NCBI GenBank assembly: GCA_947627195.1
Contig: CANQVC010000012.1
Location: 1 to 36,501, forward strand
Direction of reading: 5' to 3'
From: an uncultured Bacilli bacterium
GTDB lineage: Bacteria; Bacillota_I; Bacilli_A; ML615J-28; CAG-698
Length of the DNA: 36,501 nt
A model generated the notes under the pieces. It made no database searches, was not told where the DNA came from, and saw only the letters and a list, made by a program, of their open reading frames with translations. Below, piece after piece: positions 1-8,677 of this stretch. How positions within the stretch are numbered: position 1 is the stretch's first letter; the number at the start of each line of letters is the position of its first letter. Position numbers and translations under genes: made by a program.

Positions 1-8
1 CGGTCAAA

Positions 9-60
9 ACAAAAAAAGTTTAAAAAAGTGCAACTATCTATATAGAGATAGCTACACTTT
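9..60 (-). terminator. Rho-independent terminator closing the RHS island
   Basis: Positions 25-60 form a long hairpin (aaagtg at 25-30 pairs with cacttt at 55-60, and ctatct pairs with agatag, with two internal mismatches). On the minus strand it is followed by two runs of T at positions 9-27. It lies just past the stop of the last minus-strand gene at 77, so it is well placed to end transcription of the island. Confidence 0.85.
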
Positions 61-76
61 TACAAGTTTGTGTTAA

Positions 77-385
77 TTATAAATTATATTTAATATAAAT
101 ATTAACTACTTCTATAAGAATATTTAAATAATCTCTATCATACTCGTTAAAGTCAAAATTTAAAGCATCATATTCAGCAAAATTTGATAGAAAAATTGAG
201 AATTCTTTTATTTCATTTTGAACATCTTCTCTTTTTGCTTTTTTACCTTCTAGAAGCATCGTACACAAATCAAAATCAACATGTTCTACATATAATATAT
301 TAACAGTAGAATCATCTTTATACATCGATGGTATTCGCATGTTTTTAAATTTTTTTACAAGTAATTTTTCATCTTCTGTTAGCAT
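77..385 (-). CDS. Small hypothetical protein, probable immunity partner of the orphan RHS tip
   Basis: An acidic 102-residue protein without membrane segments or signal peptide. It starts with ATG behind a near-perfect Shine-Dalgarno sequence (taggaggt, about 7 bases before the start). It lies 18 bases downstream of the orphan RHS core/tip ORF, the position where the immunity protein of a polymorphic toxin is normally encoded, and a strong terminator follows it. I do not recognise the family, so the immunity role rests only on position, size and charge. Its good ribosome binding site contrasts with the lack of one on the neighbouring tip ORF. That pattern would be expected if the antidote is still made while the toxin tip is silent. 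Confidence 0.6.
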   Translation of the reverse strand: MLTEDEKLLVKKFKNMRIPSMYKDDSTVNILYVEHVDFDLCTMLLEGKKAKREDVQNEIKEFSIFLSNFAEYDALNFDFNEYDRDYLNILIEVVNIYIKYNL

Positions 386-403
386 TTGTATTACCTCCTA
401 TAA

Positions 404-1366
404 TTAAATATACCAAAATGATCTAATTAATCCATCAATATTAAATATACCTCCAGGTGCTCCATAAATTTTAACAACTCCTGATCTTAATGCAACACCA
501 GCCGAAGAATTATTTGCAAAAAATTGTGATGCTTGTTTGGAATAATTAACAATATTTTTTGCAATAGATTTTTGACCTTCCCCAATGACATGTTTTCCAT
601 AATGATCAACCATTTGCCTGTAGGCTGTTTTATAACCAGTATTTGCCCACAATTTAGATGCATTATAGACTTGCACCCCACTACTTATGGCTCCTGTAAT
701 TCCTCCTATTACTGCTCCTGACATAAATCCATGAGCAGCACCATCCAAAAATCCAGTCCAAAATTTATCACCTTCAATTGCAGCAGAAATACCACTTATT
801 GTTCCGTTAACCAATGCTCCAGAAACCGCTCCAATAACTGCACCTTTTAATGCTCCTGCAAGAATAAATCCAGCGACTCCTCCAGCAGCCCCTCCTGTAG
901 CAATTGTTGCAATGGCAAGTCCTGCAATGACTACACCACCAATTAGCCACATAGCCCATTTAGGCATATGACCATCAGGATCTGCGTACATTACAGGATT
1001 ATTACCACAATAACAATATAGATTTAATCCATTAATAGATTCAGGATCTAAATATTCAATTGAATCAGGTGTTAACCATCTACATAGTTCTGGTGAATAA
1101 TACCTAGAGTTGTAATAGAAGAGTCCTGTTTCATAATCATAAATATAATCTGGTATCTTACAATCAATAAATTCTTTTGTAACTTGTTTCTCCTCGTTAG
1201 TGTATGTCACATTAATAACCTGTTTGTTTTGCTCTTGAATAATAATTTCTTTAATTCCCTCAATAGAAATCCTAATTTTCCTTTTTGAAATCTCACCATC
1301 AAACACTAAACTGCTTTTTCTAGCACTATAATAACACATAGCTATTCTAAAAGATTCTTTTCGCAA
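404..1366 (-). CDS. Orphan RHS-core fragment with polymorphic-toxin C-terminal tip
   Basis: The frame encodes about 74 N-terminal residues of unknown origin. Next comes an RHS-repeat-associated core (YDYETGLFYYNSRYYSPELC, then RWLTPDSIEYLDPE and NPVMYADPDGH, about residues 77-133). A glycine/alanine-rich hydrophobic stretch (about 136-235) follows, then a unique tail of about 80 residues ending in an aromatic RSFWYI motif. An RHS core followed by a variable tail is the hallmark of contact-dependent or secreted polymorphic toxins. There are no upstream YD repeats, so this is a displaced tip rather than a full toxin. The frame opens with TTG at 1366, or ATG at 1339, and neither has a convincing ribosome binding site, so it may be silent. 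Its core DNA repeats that of the full-length RHS gene. The toxin activity is unidentified. Confidence 0.65.
   Translation of the reverse strand: MRKESFRIAMCYYSARKSSLVFDGEISKRKIRISIEGIKEIIIQEQNKQVINVTYTNEEKQVTKEFIDCKIPDYIYDYETGLFYYNSRYYSPELCRWLTPDSIEYLDPESINGLNLYCYCGNNPVMYADPDGHMPKWAMWLIGGVVIAGLAIATIATGGAAGGVAGFILAGALKGAVIGAVSGALVNGTISGISAAIEGDKFWTGFLDGAAHGFMSGAVIGGITGAISSGVQVYNASKLWANTGYKTAYRQMVDHYGKHVIGEGQKSIAKNIVNYSKQASQFFANNSSAGVALRSGVVKIYGAPGGIFNIDGLIRSFWYI
978..1141 (-). repeat. RHS core-coding repeat, copy 1
   Basis: This 164-base stretch encodes the RHS core and aligns without gaps to 4535-4698 in the full-length RHS gene, with most positions identical by eye. Similar core DNA shared between an intact RHS gene and a downstream orphan tip provides homology for tip replacement by recombination. 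Confidence 0.85.
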
Positions 1367-1389
1367 ATATTTCTTAAGTTTTTTATATT

Positions 1390-1650
1390 CTAAATCCTTT
1401 GTTTTTTTCCATATTCTATAATATCAAGAACTTCTTCAAAAGATCTGCAATAATATTTTTCGATTTTTAGAACCATTTGCATTGGTTTAGATAAAATTGT
1501 TTCTTTTCCTTTTTCATCTAATAAATAAATTCCTTTATCAAAGTTTAATTTGATCTCTAAATCATCACCTTCGATTGAAGTTATTTCTGTATCAATAAAT
1601 CCATATTGAAATAATTGTTTAAACATAAGTTGAGGTAAAATTTTTCCCAT
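1390..1650 (-). CDS. Small hypothetical protein, probable immunity partner of the broken tip upstream
   Basis: An 86-residue soluble protein of unknown family. An upstream GTG at 1659 is in frame, but I chose the ATG at 1650 because gaggtg (1656-1661) sits six bases before it and would overlap the GTG start. The same bases lie next to the TGA that ends the frame-broken toxin tip (1661-1663), so the two were probably translationally coupled, as toxin-tip and immunity genes often are. Immunity function is inferred from position only. No catalytic motif is visible. Confidence 0.55.
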   Translation of the reverse strand: MGKILPQLMFKQLFQYGFIDTEITSIEGDDLEIKLNFDKGIYLLDEKGKETILSKPMQMVLKIEKYYCRSFEEVLDIIEYGKKQRI

Positions 1651-1660
1651 AGTGTTCACC

Positions 1661-2129
1661 TCAATTTGATAATGCTTTTAAAATTGCATTCCATAATCTT
1701 TTTAATGCTTTCCTTGCACCAGGTGGTAATTTTGTTGACCTAGCAATGGTTTACCATCTAATCCAATTCTAATATCGTGTTTTGGACCTCTAATATCATC
1801 TCCATAAATATGAACATGTGGAGGACATGTTTAATTGGATATTTTATTACTCAGTACCTCTTTTTTCAAGAAGTAGCCATAATTATAATTCTTGACAATA
1901 TACCTAAAACTTGCAAAATTTGTACACCTGTAATGGTTAATCCAGTTGATATAATAGTTTCACTAGTAGCAGTATATGTTAATCCACCACCAAGAGTAAA
2001 TGATGTACTTGCATATGAACCTAAAGCACCACCAATTTGAAGTGCAAAATATTCAATTATAGTTTCAACTCCTTCTAATACTAATGGCAAATAAATCCAT
2101 AATTTCAGCATTAAAAAGAATGTTTTCAA
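1661..2129 (-). pseudogene. Broken RHS toxin-tip cassette
   Basis: The minus strand first encodes a segment (stop near 1866) closely matching the post-core region of the full RHS protein (STSF, then GGGLTYTAT). Past in-frame stops there is a second coding remnant at 1821-1661. It begins PPHVHIYGDD, runs through DIRIGLDGKPL, then shifts frame near 1740 and resumes as KLPPGARKALKRLW and ends LKALSN. HVHI...RIGLDGKPL followed by a basic helical tail looks like the end of a polymorphic toxin tip. The separate frames show at least one frameshift plus stops, so no intact tip can be made. The small gene starting at 1650 would have been its partner. Confidence 0.6.
1963..2040 (-). repeat. Post-core RHS repeat, copy 1
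   Basis: A 78-base stretch aligns without gaps to 4265-4342 in the intact RHS gene, with about 71 of 78 positions matching by eye. It encodes the conserved linker between the RHS core and the variable tip (STSFT.GGGLTYTAT). Confidence 0.8.
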
Positions 2130-2138
2130 TTATCATAA

Positions 2139-2254
2139 TCATATGTTTCCATACCTTCCAAATAGTTTGCGAATTATCTCCTCAATTTCTTTATAAATAT
2201 AATTTTGATGTGATATATAATTATGCAGTTTTTTACTACCTCTTCAATTAAATG
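2139..2254 (-). pseudogene. Degenerate C-terminal coding remnant
   Basis: On the minus strand one frame reads HLIEEVVKN from 2254. A second frame continues as NYISHQNYIYKEIEEIIRKL and ends FGRYGNI at the stop 2139-2141. The two parts join only through a frameshift. The composition looks like a small acidic/amphipathic protein tail, perhaps an old immunity gene from the cassette array. No family is recognised. Confidence 0.3.
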
Positions 2255-2261
2255 AAATTGA

Positions 2262-2807
2262 TTATATTTCTTTATTAATACCATATAGAATTTCTAATTT
2301 TATTTCATCTTTACAACAACATTCAAGCGATTTGATGCCATCTAGTTCTACTCGAATTATTCCATCTTCAAATCCATATTCATCAATAACTAATATTTTT
2401 ACACTATTCTTATCATATTCTTCAACAAATCCTACGATATCACTTATATCTTCATTATATGTCACTATAGTGCATATTTTTTGATTTTCTATTATGTAAT
2501 CTAAAAATTGAAATATATTCTCTTTTGTTCCAGTAAAAATATTTTTATCAATTTTTGTTTTATTATAATCAACTAATTTTTTTATACAATCTAAATATTT
2601 TGTATCTTCTGTAATTTTAAAAATATCATCAAAAAATCTACATAAGTAAGAATCAAATTCTCCATTCGGTGTTAATTCATATACAATATATGAATTATTA
2701 TCTATACTTAAAACGTAGCCTACCGTGAAAGAATCTGGATGATTAAAATCATCATATATACCAATCAATTTATTATTGTTATAAGCCTGTATCAGTTTTT
2801 CTTTCAT
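2262..2807 (-). CDS. Hypothetical protein, paralogue 2 of a tandem pair (candidate immunity protein)
   Basis: A 181-residue acidic soluble protein with no signal peptide or membrane segment. It aligns along its whole length with the 179-residue product just upstream (MKEKL.QAY at the start, F.VGY/F.VAY, ELTPNGEFD against ELSPNGEFD, VGFVE, and IKLEILY near the end), so the pair is a tandem duplication. A strong ribosome binding site (gggagg) precedes the ATG. The position downstream of an RHS toxin, the size and the charge suggest an immunity protein. I recall similar proteins beside RHS genes but cannot name a family with certainty. Confidence 0.65.
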   Translation of the reverse strand: MKEKLIQAYNNNKLIGIYDDFNHPDSFTVGYVLSIDNNSYIVYELTPNGEFDSYLCRFFDDIFKITEDTKYLDCIKKLVDYNKTKIDKNIFTGTKENIFQFLDYIIENQKICTIVTYNEDISDIVGFVEEYDKNSVKILVIDEYGFEDGIIRVELDGIKSLECCCKDEIKLEILYGINKEI

Positions 2808-2887
2808 ATAATCCTCCCATTATATTTAATTAATAAATGTAAATGATGAGACAATATCTTATCTTACAATATATTTTTCATTAAAAA

Positions 2888-3427
2888 TTATTTATTAATT
2901 TTATATAGTATTTCTAATTTAATTTCATCATGGCTGCAACACTTAAGCAAACTGATTGCATCAAGTTTAATTTCAACTATTCCATCTTCAACACCAAATT
3001 CATCAATTAATAAAATTTTAACGGTATTATCATTATATTTTTCTACAAATCCTACAACATCATATGTGTCACTGTTAGTTGTTGATACAGAACATATTCT
3101 TTGATTTTTTATAATATAATCTAAAAATTTAAATATGTTAGATTTATTTTGTGAAAAAATATCTTCATTAACATCGATTTTATGATATTGTGCTAATCTT
3201 TTAATGCAATTTAAATATTTTGTATTCTTTTCGATTTTTATAATGTTATCAAATAATCTATACGTATAACAATCAAATTCACCATTAGGTGATAATTCAT
3301 ATGCAATATATGATTTATCATCTGTACATAAAATATAAGCAACTAAAAAATTATTTGGATAATAACTATTGTCATATATACTTATCATTTTTTTGTTTTT
3401 ATAAGCCTGTAAAAGTTTTTCTTTCAT
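2888..3427 (-). CDS. Hypothetical protein, paralogue 1 of a tandem pair (candidate immunity protein)
   Basis: A 179-residue protein homologous end to end with the product at 2262-2807, with roughly half the residues identical by eye. Conserved points include the MKEKL start, the ELSPNGEFD segment, FLDYII, DVVGFVE and LLIDEFGVEDGI. Unlike its sister it has no GGAGG-type ribosome binding site before the ATG (upstream bases read tactagaaatat), so expression may be weak. It is the first sizeable gene downstream of the full-length RHS gene and so the best candidate for that toxin's immunity protein. The 578-base gap between them is unusual for a cognate pair. Confidence 0.6.
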   Translation of the reverse strand: MKEKLLQAYKNKKMISIYDNSYYPNNFLVAYILCTDDKSYIAYELSPNGEFDCYTYRLFDNIIKIEKNTKYLNCIKRLAQYHKIDVNEDIFSQNKSNIFKFLDYIIKNQRICSVSTTNSDTYDVVGFVEKYNDNTVKILLIDEFGVEDGIVEIKLDAISLLKCCSHDEIKLEILYKINK

Positions 3428-4005
3428 ATATTTCTAGTACAATATAAACATACAATATAATTTATATGTTATATTTGGCTCTCCTTTCTATTATATCTCA
3501 TTATACTTTCTTCACTTCTTCTATTGAGTGCATCAATATCATTAGCATCGCTTCTATCCGTTTTGAATATAACAATTTTTCTGTTCTTCTTCATATTTTA
3601 AAATACAATCTTTTGTGGAGCTTGAACTTTCTGTTTATCATTCTATTATTTCGTTTTCTTTTGACAAGATTATTAACCATGGTTTCAACTATTCTAAATA
3701 TACTATTATGGATTGCGCGAAAATGATTATTATCACACAAAATATTTTGAAAAGAAATTCTATCGTATCAGTTTAACTTATATTGCACAAAAATTAGTTA
3801 GATTAATTTTAAAACTTGTCATCTCTAATATATAATTCCAATTTTTTCAAATTATTTCTTAGATTATAATCATTAACAAGAGTAATTATTTTTTATAACA
3901 TTTTCGTTTTTACCATATTTCTATAAAAAGACTATCATTTGATTATTTCAGAATAATAACCATTTTTACGTTCTTGATGTGTCCTATACAAAATAAATTA
4001 CCAAT
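3428..4005 (-). other. 578-base gap with decayed coding traces
   Basis: No intact gene of normal size is visible. On the minus strand a 41-codon frame (3594-3469, MKKNRKIVIF ... NRKESQI) lacks a ribosome binding site. Just upstream a frame reads HFRAIHNSIFRIVETMVNNL before a stop, and near 3965 another reads RTHQERKNGYYSEIIK before a stop. Several unconnected coding-like fragments suggest a destroyed gene, possibly a former tip/immunity cassette or a mobile element. I cannot identify it. Confidence 0.3.
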
Positions 4006-7000
4006 TTAGTTGCGATTTAATATTAACCACCAAAATATAATTCTTAAATATTTAGATTTTTTTATTACCTTTCTTGGAGGTTTCCTTTTAAGCCCACCTT
4101 GATCTCTTGCTCTTCTAGCATTACCTTTTTCATGTTTTTCTCTATTGCTCTTAGTTTTATTTGTTGAATGTTCTGAATATAATAATACTTGCAATCCCAA
4201 TAAACCTGCAGTTTCAAGAACTTCTGCACCGCTAAATGTAATACCAGCTGATAAAATAGCTTCACCAGTAGCAGTATATGTTAATCCACCGCCAATGGTA
4301 AATGATGTACTTGCAAATGAACTTAAAGCACTACCAATTTGAGGAGCAATATATCCAATGCCTGCACCTATTACTCCACCTAACAATGTAGCCCCTAAAT
4401 AATCATACCATTCTACACTACCATTAAATATTTTACCATCATCTTTATAATCTATATATGTAGCCGCTCCAAAACCTACAGTAGCTCCTATTATAGCTCC
4501 AATGATTAATGCACTAATTACAAAATGTCCACTAGGATCAACGTACATTATAGGATTATTATTGCAATAACAATATAGGTTTAAGCCATTAATAGATTCA
4601 GGGTCTAAATATTCAATTGAATCAGGTGTAAGCCATCTACAAAGTTCTGGTGAATAATAACGTGTGGATACCCAATATAGTCCTGTTTCTATATCATAAT
4701 AATATCCTTTATATCTGAATGGATTATTGTGTAATACAAATCTATCTATGTCTGTTTCTATAGATATCTCTACTACTTGATGATTACCCCATCCATCATA
4801 TATATATTCACCTATGATTTTACCTTTATACATTATTTTATTAATGTTGCCAAGTGAATCTCTTATGAATGTGTAATTTTTATCATTACAACATAAACCA
4901 CTTATTCCTTCAGCATCATAAAAATAATTTATTTTATTGGTAACTTCATTATTTGCATTAATCCAATCTTCACCCAAAATAGTATCGCCATTAAAATAAT
5001 AATTCACATAATTAGTTTCATTATTTCTTGTTATTATTTTTAATGTTCTATATCCTTGATAATTATAATTATATTGAACATTTGTATCATTACTTATGTA
5101 TCTTTCCATTAAATTTCTATCATTATATGTAATATTTGCTTTATTACTTTTCACAATATTACCATAATGATCATATTCAATCAATGATATTTTACCATTT
5201 ATAACTTCTTTTGTCAATCTACCATTTTCATATATAAATAATGTTTCTACACCATTTTTAATTATCTTTTCTATCATTCCTGATGATTTTCCATATTTAT
5301 ATTCTATATCACCAAAATAATAATTCTTTTCAAAAATTAAACGATTGAAAGAATCATATGAATATTTATTAATTTTTTCATATACTTTTGTTTTTAATTG
5401 TGTTTCAGTTGTTAATGGAACATTTTTATATATATTACCACTTTCTACTGTTGCAACAATATTTTTATTATGATCGTATTCATTTTTAAATGATAAAACT
5501 GCACTATCATTTTCTTTATTTTTTATATTAGAATGAACAGTATAATCTAACTGAATTGGTAAGTCATTTTGATATGATATACCTTTATCAACAAATATAG
5601 CAACTTCATTTTTTTCTCCTTTATTAAAAATACTTTCACAAGAAGTCTTTTTATTAAATCTATCTAATTTATCATAACTATAATTAAAGTTAAAATCTTC
5701 AAATCCTGTTATATCATTTTCTTCACCCTTACTATATGATGTGACACTAACTTTTGAACTCAAAACATTTTCATTAATTGATTTGAATTTTATTTTTTCG
5801 TTATCAGTTTTAGATTTATATTCAATTGCATCATTAGAATATATTGTCATATCAAATTGATTAGGTAATTCAATTGTTTCACTTGTTACATCAGTTTCAT
5901 CATAATAACTAATGTTATAAACATTATTAATATATGGATCATTTACTTGTACTAAACGTTTTAAAGATAGTGATTCAGGATTAACTTCATATGAATATTC
6001 TATTTTTTTACCATTACATTCTTCAGATATTACATTACCATATTCATCATATAATGTAATAGTTTCAATTGGTTCATTATCTTCTTTGTATATTTTTGTT
6101 ACATCAACATTTTCTCTTAAACTTCTATTAGTTTCTCCTGCAATAATTAATTCTTTATTACGATATACTTTTTCAATTTCATTAAAAATGTCATAATTAA
6201 ATCCATATTTAATACCATCACTACTTTTCATAATTTTAATAAAACCAAAATCAGAATAAACAATATCATTTTTACTTACAGTTTGTTCTATTTCTTTATC
6301 TATAAATTCAATATTTTCAAGATTTTCTTTAAAATCATCATAAGAATAAATTGCTTTTTTATTACCTTTTTCTATAAAATTTAAGGCATTATTTTTTAAA
6401 TCAACATCAATAACAGTTTTAACACCACTCTGGATAATTGAAGATGGCATCTCTCTTAATTTTGGTTCTTCTAAATATTCATAAATTGTATCAATTACTT
6501 CACTATTATCATCTTCATTATAAATTTTAATTGATTCTATATTACCATATTTATCATAAATGTTTTCCTTAATAACTTTGTTTGTTGATTTACTTGCTCT
6601 TGTTGTTCCATCTTGATTTTGCAAATTATAAACTATACTTGCATTTTCTTCATTCAAACGTAAATTAGGATCTTGTTCAATAATTCCATAAGAAGTTTTA
6701 GTTTCATAATAATATTTACCTAATAATTCATCATAATGAAAACTCATTTGTGTCTCAATAACAGTCCAATATCCAGACTTAATAACATTGATTGATCTTA
6801 AATAATAATTAGGAATATTTTTATCATCTATCGTAAAATCAATATTTATACAATCTGAATTTTGAATACCTACTTTCTTAACTAATTTAACTTTTGTTCC
6901 ATTACAATATACTAAATCAAAATATTCTTGATTAGATGAAGAAGATTGATTGTTCATTTTAGAATAAAATAAATTTAGATAAGTTTGGAAAATATCATTA

Positions 7001-8673
7001 TTTGTCATATAAAAGTCAGGAGTAATAGATTCATTGGGGCTGCTATCATAACATTCATAATAAATTTTTGATAACATATCAAATTTATTATCACCTATAA
7101 TAACATCTTGAACTTTTCCTTTTTCAATTCTCATATCAGCAATAATAATTTTTGTATTTAAAGATACATCTTCAAATGATAAAGTCATTTCGGATAATAA
7201 TGTTTGTTTGTTACCTAAATTAATTGGTATACTAACACGTTGCCAACTATCAATTAAAGTATCTTCAATTATGACTTTACTTAAATATTCTTTTTTATCA
7301 ATTATATACTTTAATGTAGCAATCCTGTTTAATTGATTACCGTTAGAAAATTTCATCCAAAATGATAAAGTAAAATATTGTGAATATTTTTCTGTATCAT
7401 GATAAAAAATTTGTTTGAAATAATTTAAATCTTTTTCTGGTACATCATATTTAATTTCTGAATTTTGTTCTTTTAATATTGTTGCTGGAACACAATTAAA
7501 TATAACATTTGAAGAACCCCCAGTTAAAAGTATCCATCCTTTTGGTTTAAATAAAGTATAATAATTGAAATTAGATTTTTTCTCTAAATTACTTATTACT
7601 TTTCCTTCTTTATTAAATGAATATTGTACAGCAATACCTTTATCATTTTCGCATATTGTATATGCATCATAATAATGAATGAACACATTTGATTTTCTAT
7701 AATCTTCAGGCATATAATACATATATTCTTTTAATTTTCTACCTGAATTTGTTACATAATAATTTTCCCCAAAATATACATCTTCACCAACATATACTTC
7801 TGGAGCATTATTTTCCGTAACTAAATATTTTCTAACAGCACCATTATCAATTCTATTTACTTTTGGTAAAATATCATTATTATAAAAATATCGTAAAGCT
7901 AATTGATCATTACAATTAATTGTATATTCTAATTGAAATTTATCATTATATAAAAAACGCATAAGATCTTTAGATTTTGTTTGGTTATGTTTTGTTATTT
8001 TTTCTAATTTATTTTCACTATCATAAGATAATGATAACCAAATATCATTTTCACTTGATAAAACTTGATTAAGAAGATCTTCATCATATGTAAATAAAAT
8101 TTTTCTTTCTTGCTTTCTTTTATCATAAATAGATTCAATGTGATAATTATTATCATAGGTGATTTCTTTGTTAATTTCTTCATTAACACCAGATATTAGA
8201 TTTATTAAATAACCATTTTTATTAAAACAATATATATTATTTTGAACATCATATATTTTTAAATTATCATCATTTGTAATTACTAATCTTAAGCCACTTC
8301 CAGAATCATCATAATATGTTGTTTTATTATTATTAGTTTTGTATTTCACAAATCTATGAATAATCCAATTAGAATCAATATAAACATAATCTCCATTAAG
8401 AAATCCTTGAATTTCATAAGATGACTGATATTCAAATAGATGTTGCTCAATATTTAATTTCCATCCATTACCAAAACCAATTCTTCTATCCCAAAAATCA
8501 TTTAATTTATAATGAGAATTATATACTAATGAAGAAGATATTTCAAAATTATTCATTCCTATAGAAATAAGAGGATAATCAAATAATAATCTACCATTAT
8601 ATATATTTAAATAAGCTTTACCCAATCCACATTCATAACATTGATTAGTATGATTTAATTTTGTTCTATCCAT
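4006..8673 (-). CDS. RHS/YD-repeat polymorphic toxin, full length
   Basis: A 1555-residue RHS-family protein. Scattered YD-type repeats fill most of the chain. Residues about 370-520 look like a beta-sandwich insert, perhaps carbohydrate-binding. The RHS core lies at about 1323-1380 (YYYDIETGLYW, YYSPELCRWLTPD, NPIMYVDPSGH), followed by a Gly/Ala-rich hydrophobic stretch. The tail is a basic tip (KHEKGNARRARDQGG then Lys/Arg-rich) ending in IIFWWLILNRN. In this family the repeats form a shell around the C-terminal toxin. No signal peptide or transmembrane anchor is present at the N-terminus (MDRTKLNHTN), so export must use another route, for which the upstream holin is the obvious candidate. 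The ATG lies 4 bases after the stop of the Mur-ligase-like gene, with aggatgg as ribosome binding site. The last 20 or so residues look atypical and may reflect a frameshift or recombination in the tip. Confidence 0.9.
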   Translation of the reverse strand: MDRTKLNHTNQCYECGLGKAYLNIYNGRLLFDYPLISIGMNNFEISSSLVYNSHYKLNDFWDRRIGFGNGWKLNIEQHLFEYQSSYEIQGFLNGDYVYIDSNWIIHRFVKYKTNNNKTTYYDDSGSGLRLVITNDDNLKIYDVQNNIYCFNKNGYLINLISGVNEEINKEITYDNNYHIESIYDKRKQERKILFTYDEDLLNQVLSSENDIWLSLSYDSENKLEKITKHNQTKSKDLMRFLYNDKFQLEYTINCNDQLALRYFYNNDILPKVNRIDNGAVRKYLVTENNAPEVYVGEDVYFGENYYVTNSGRKLKEYMYYMPEDYRKSNVFIHYYDAYTICENDKGIAVQYSFNKEGKVISNLEKKSNFNYYTLFKPKGWILLTGGSSNVIFNCVPATILKEQNSEIKYDVPEKDLNYFKQIFYHDTEKYSQYFTLSFWMKFSNGNQLNRIATLKYIIDKKEYLSKVIIEDTLIDSWQRVSIPINLGNKQTLLSEMTLSFEDVSLNTKIIIADMRIEKGKVQDVIIGDNKFDMLSKIYYECYDSSPNESITPDFYMTNNDIFQTYLNLFYSKMNNQSSSSNQEYFDLVYCNGTKVKLVKKVGIQNSDCINIDFTIDDKNIPNYYLRSINVIKSGYWTVIETQMSFHYDELLGKYYYETKTSYGIIEQDPNLRLNEENASIVYNLQNQDGTTRASKSTNKVIKENIYDKYGNIESIKIYNEDDNSEVIDTIYEYLEEPKLREMPSSIIQSGVKTVIDVDLKNNALNFIEKGNKKAIYSYDDFKENLENIEFIDKEIEQTVSKNDIVYSDFGFIKIMKSSDGIKYGFNYDIFNEIEKVYRNKELIIAGETNRSLRENVDVTKIYKEDNEPIETITLYDEYGNVISEECNGKKIEYSYEVNPESLSLKRLVQVNDPYINNVYNISYYDETDVTSETIELPNQFDMTIYSNDAIEYKSKTDNEKIKFKSINENVLSSKVSVTSYSKGEENDITGFEDFNFNYSYDKLDRFNKKTSCESIFNKGEKNEVAIFVDKGISYQNDLPIQLDYTVHSNIKNKENDSAVLSFKNEYDHNKNIVATVESGNIYKNVPLTTETQLKTKVYEKINKYSYDSFNRLIFEKNYYFGDIEYKYGKSSGMIEKIIKNGVETLFIYENGRLTKEVINGKISLIEYDHYGNIVKSNKANITYNDRNLMERYISNDTNVQYNYNYQGYRTLKIITRNNETNYVNYYFNGDTILGEDWINANNEVTNKINYFYDAEGISGLCCNDKNYTFIRDSLGNINKIMYKGKIIGEYIYDGWGNHQVVEISIETDIDRFVLHNNPFRYKGYYYDIETGLYWVSTRYYSPELCRWLTPDSIEYLDPESINGLNLYCYCNNNPIMYVDPSGHFVISALIIGAIIGATVGFGAATYIDYKDDGKIFNGSVEWYDYLGATLLGGVIGAGIGYIAPQIGSALSSFASTSFTIGGGLTYTATGEAILSAGITFSGAEVLETAGLLGLQVLLYSEHSTNKTKSNREKHEKGNARRARDQGGLKRKPPRKVIKKSKYLRIIFWWLILNRN
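4265..4342 (-). repeat. Post-core RHS repeat, copy 2
   Basis: The counterpart of 1963-2040 inside the intact RHS gene. It encodes the conserved linker after the core, where tips appear to have been exchanged. Confidence 0.8.
4535..4698 (-). repeat. RHS core-coding repeat, copy 2
   Basis: The counterpart of 978-1141, encoding the RHS core of the full-length gene. The ungapped match extends over the segment from the YDIETGL motif to VDPSGH. Confidence 0.85.
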
Positions 8674-8677
8674 AATA

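Noticed and set aside
3466-3726. Plus-strand 86-residue hydrophobic ORF
   Set aside because: It has no ribosome binding site, and its hydrophobicity comes from reading A-rich minus-strand coding remnants in reverse. It is treated as a shadow frame.
3600-4000. Transposase remnant in the gap after the RHS gene
   Set aside because: Short frames such as RTHQERKNGYYSE and NHFRAIHNSIF vaguely recall transposases, but no DDE motif, inverted repeats or target duplication could be seen.
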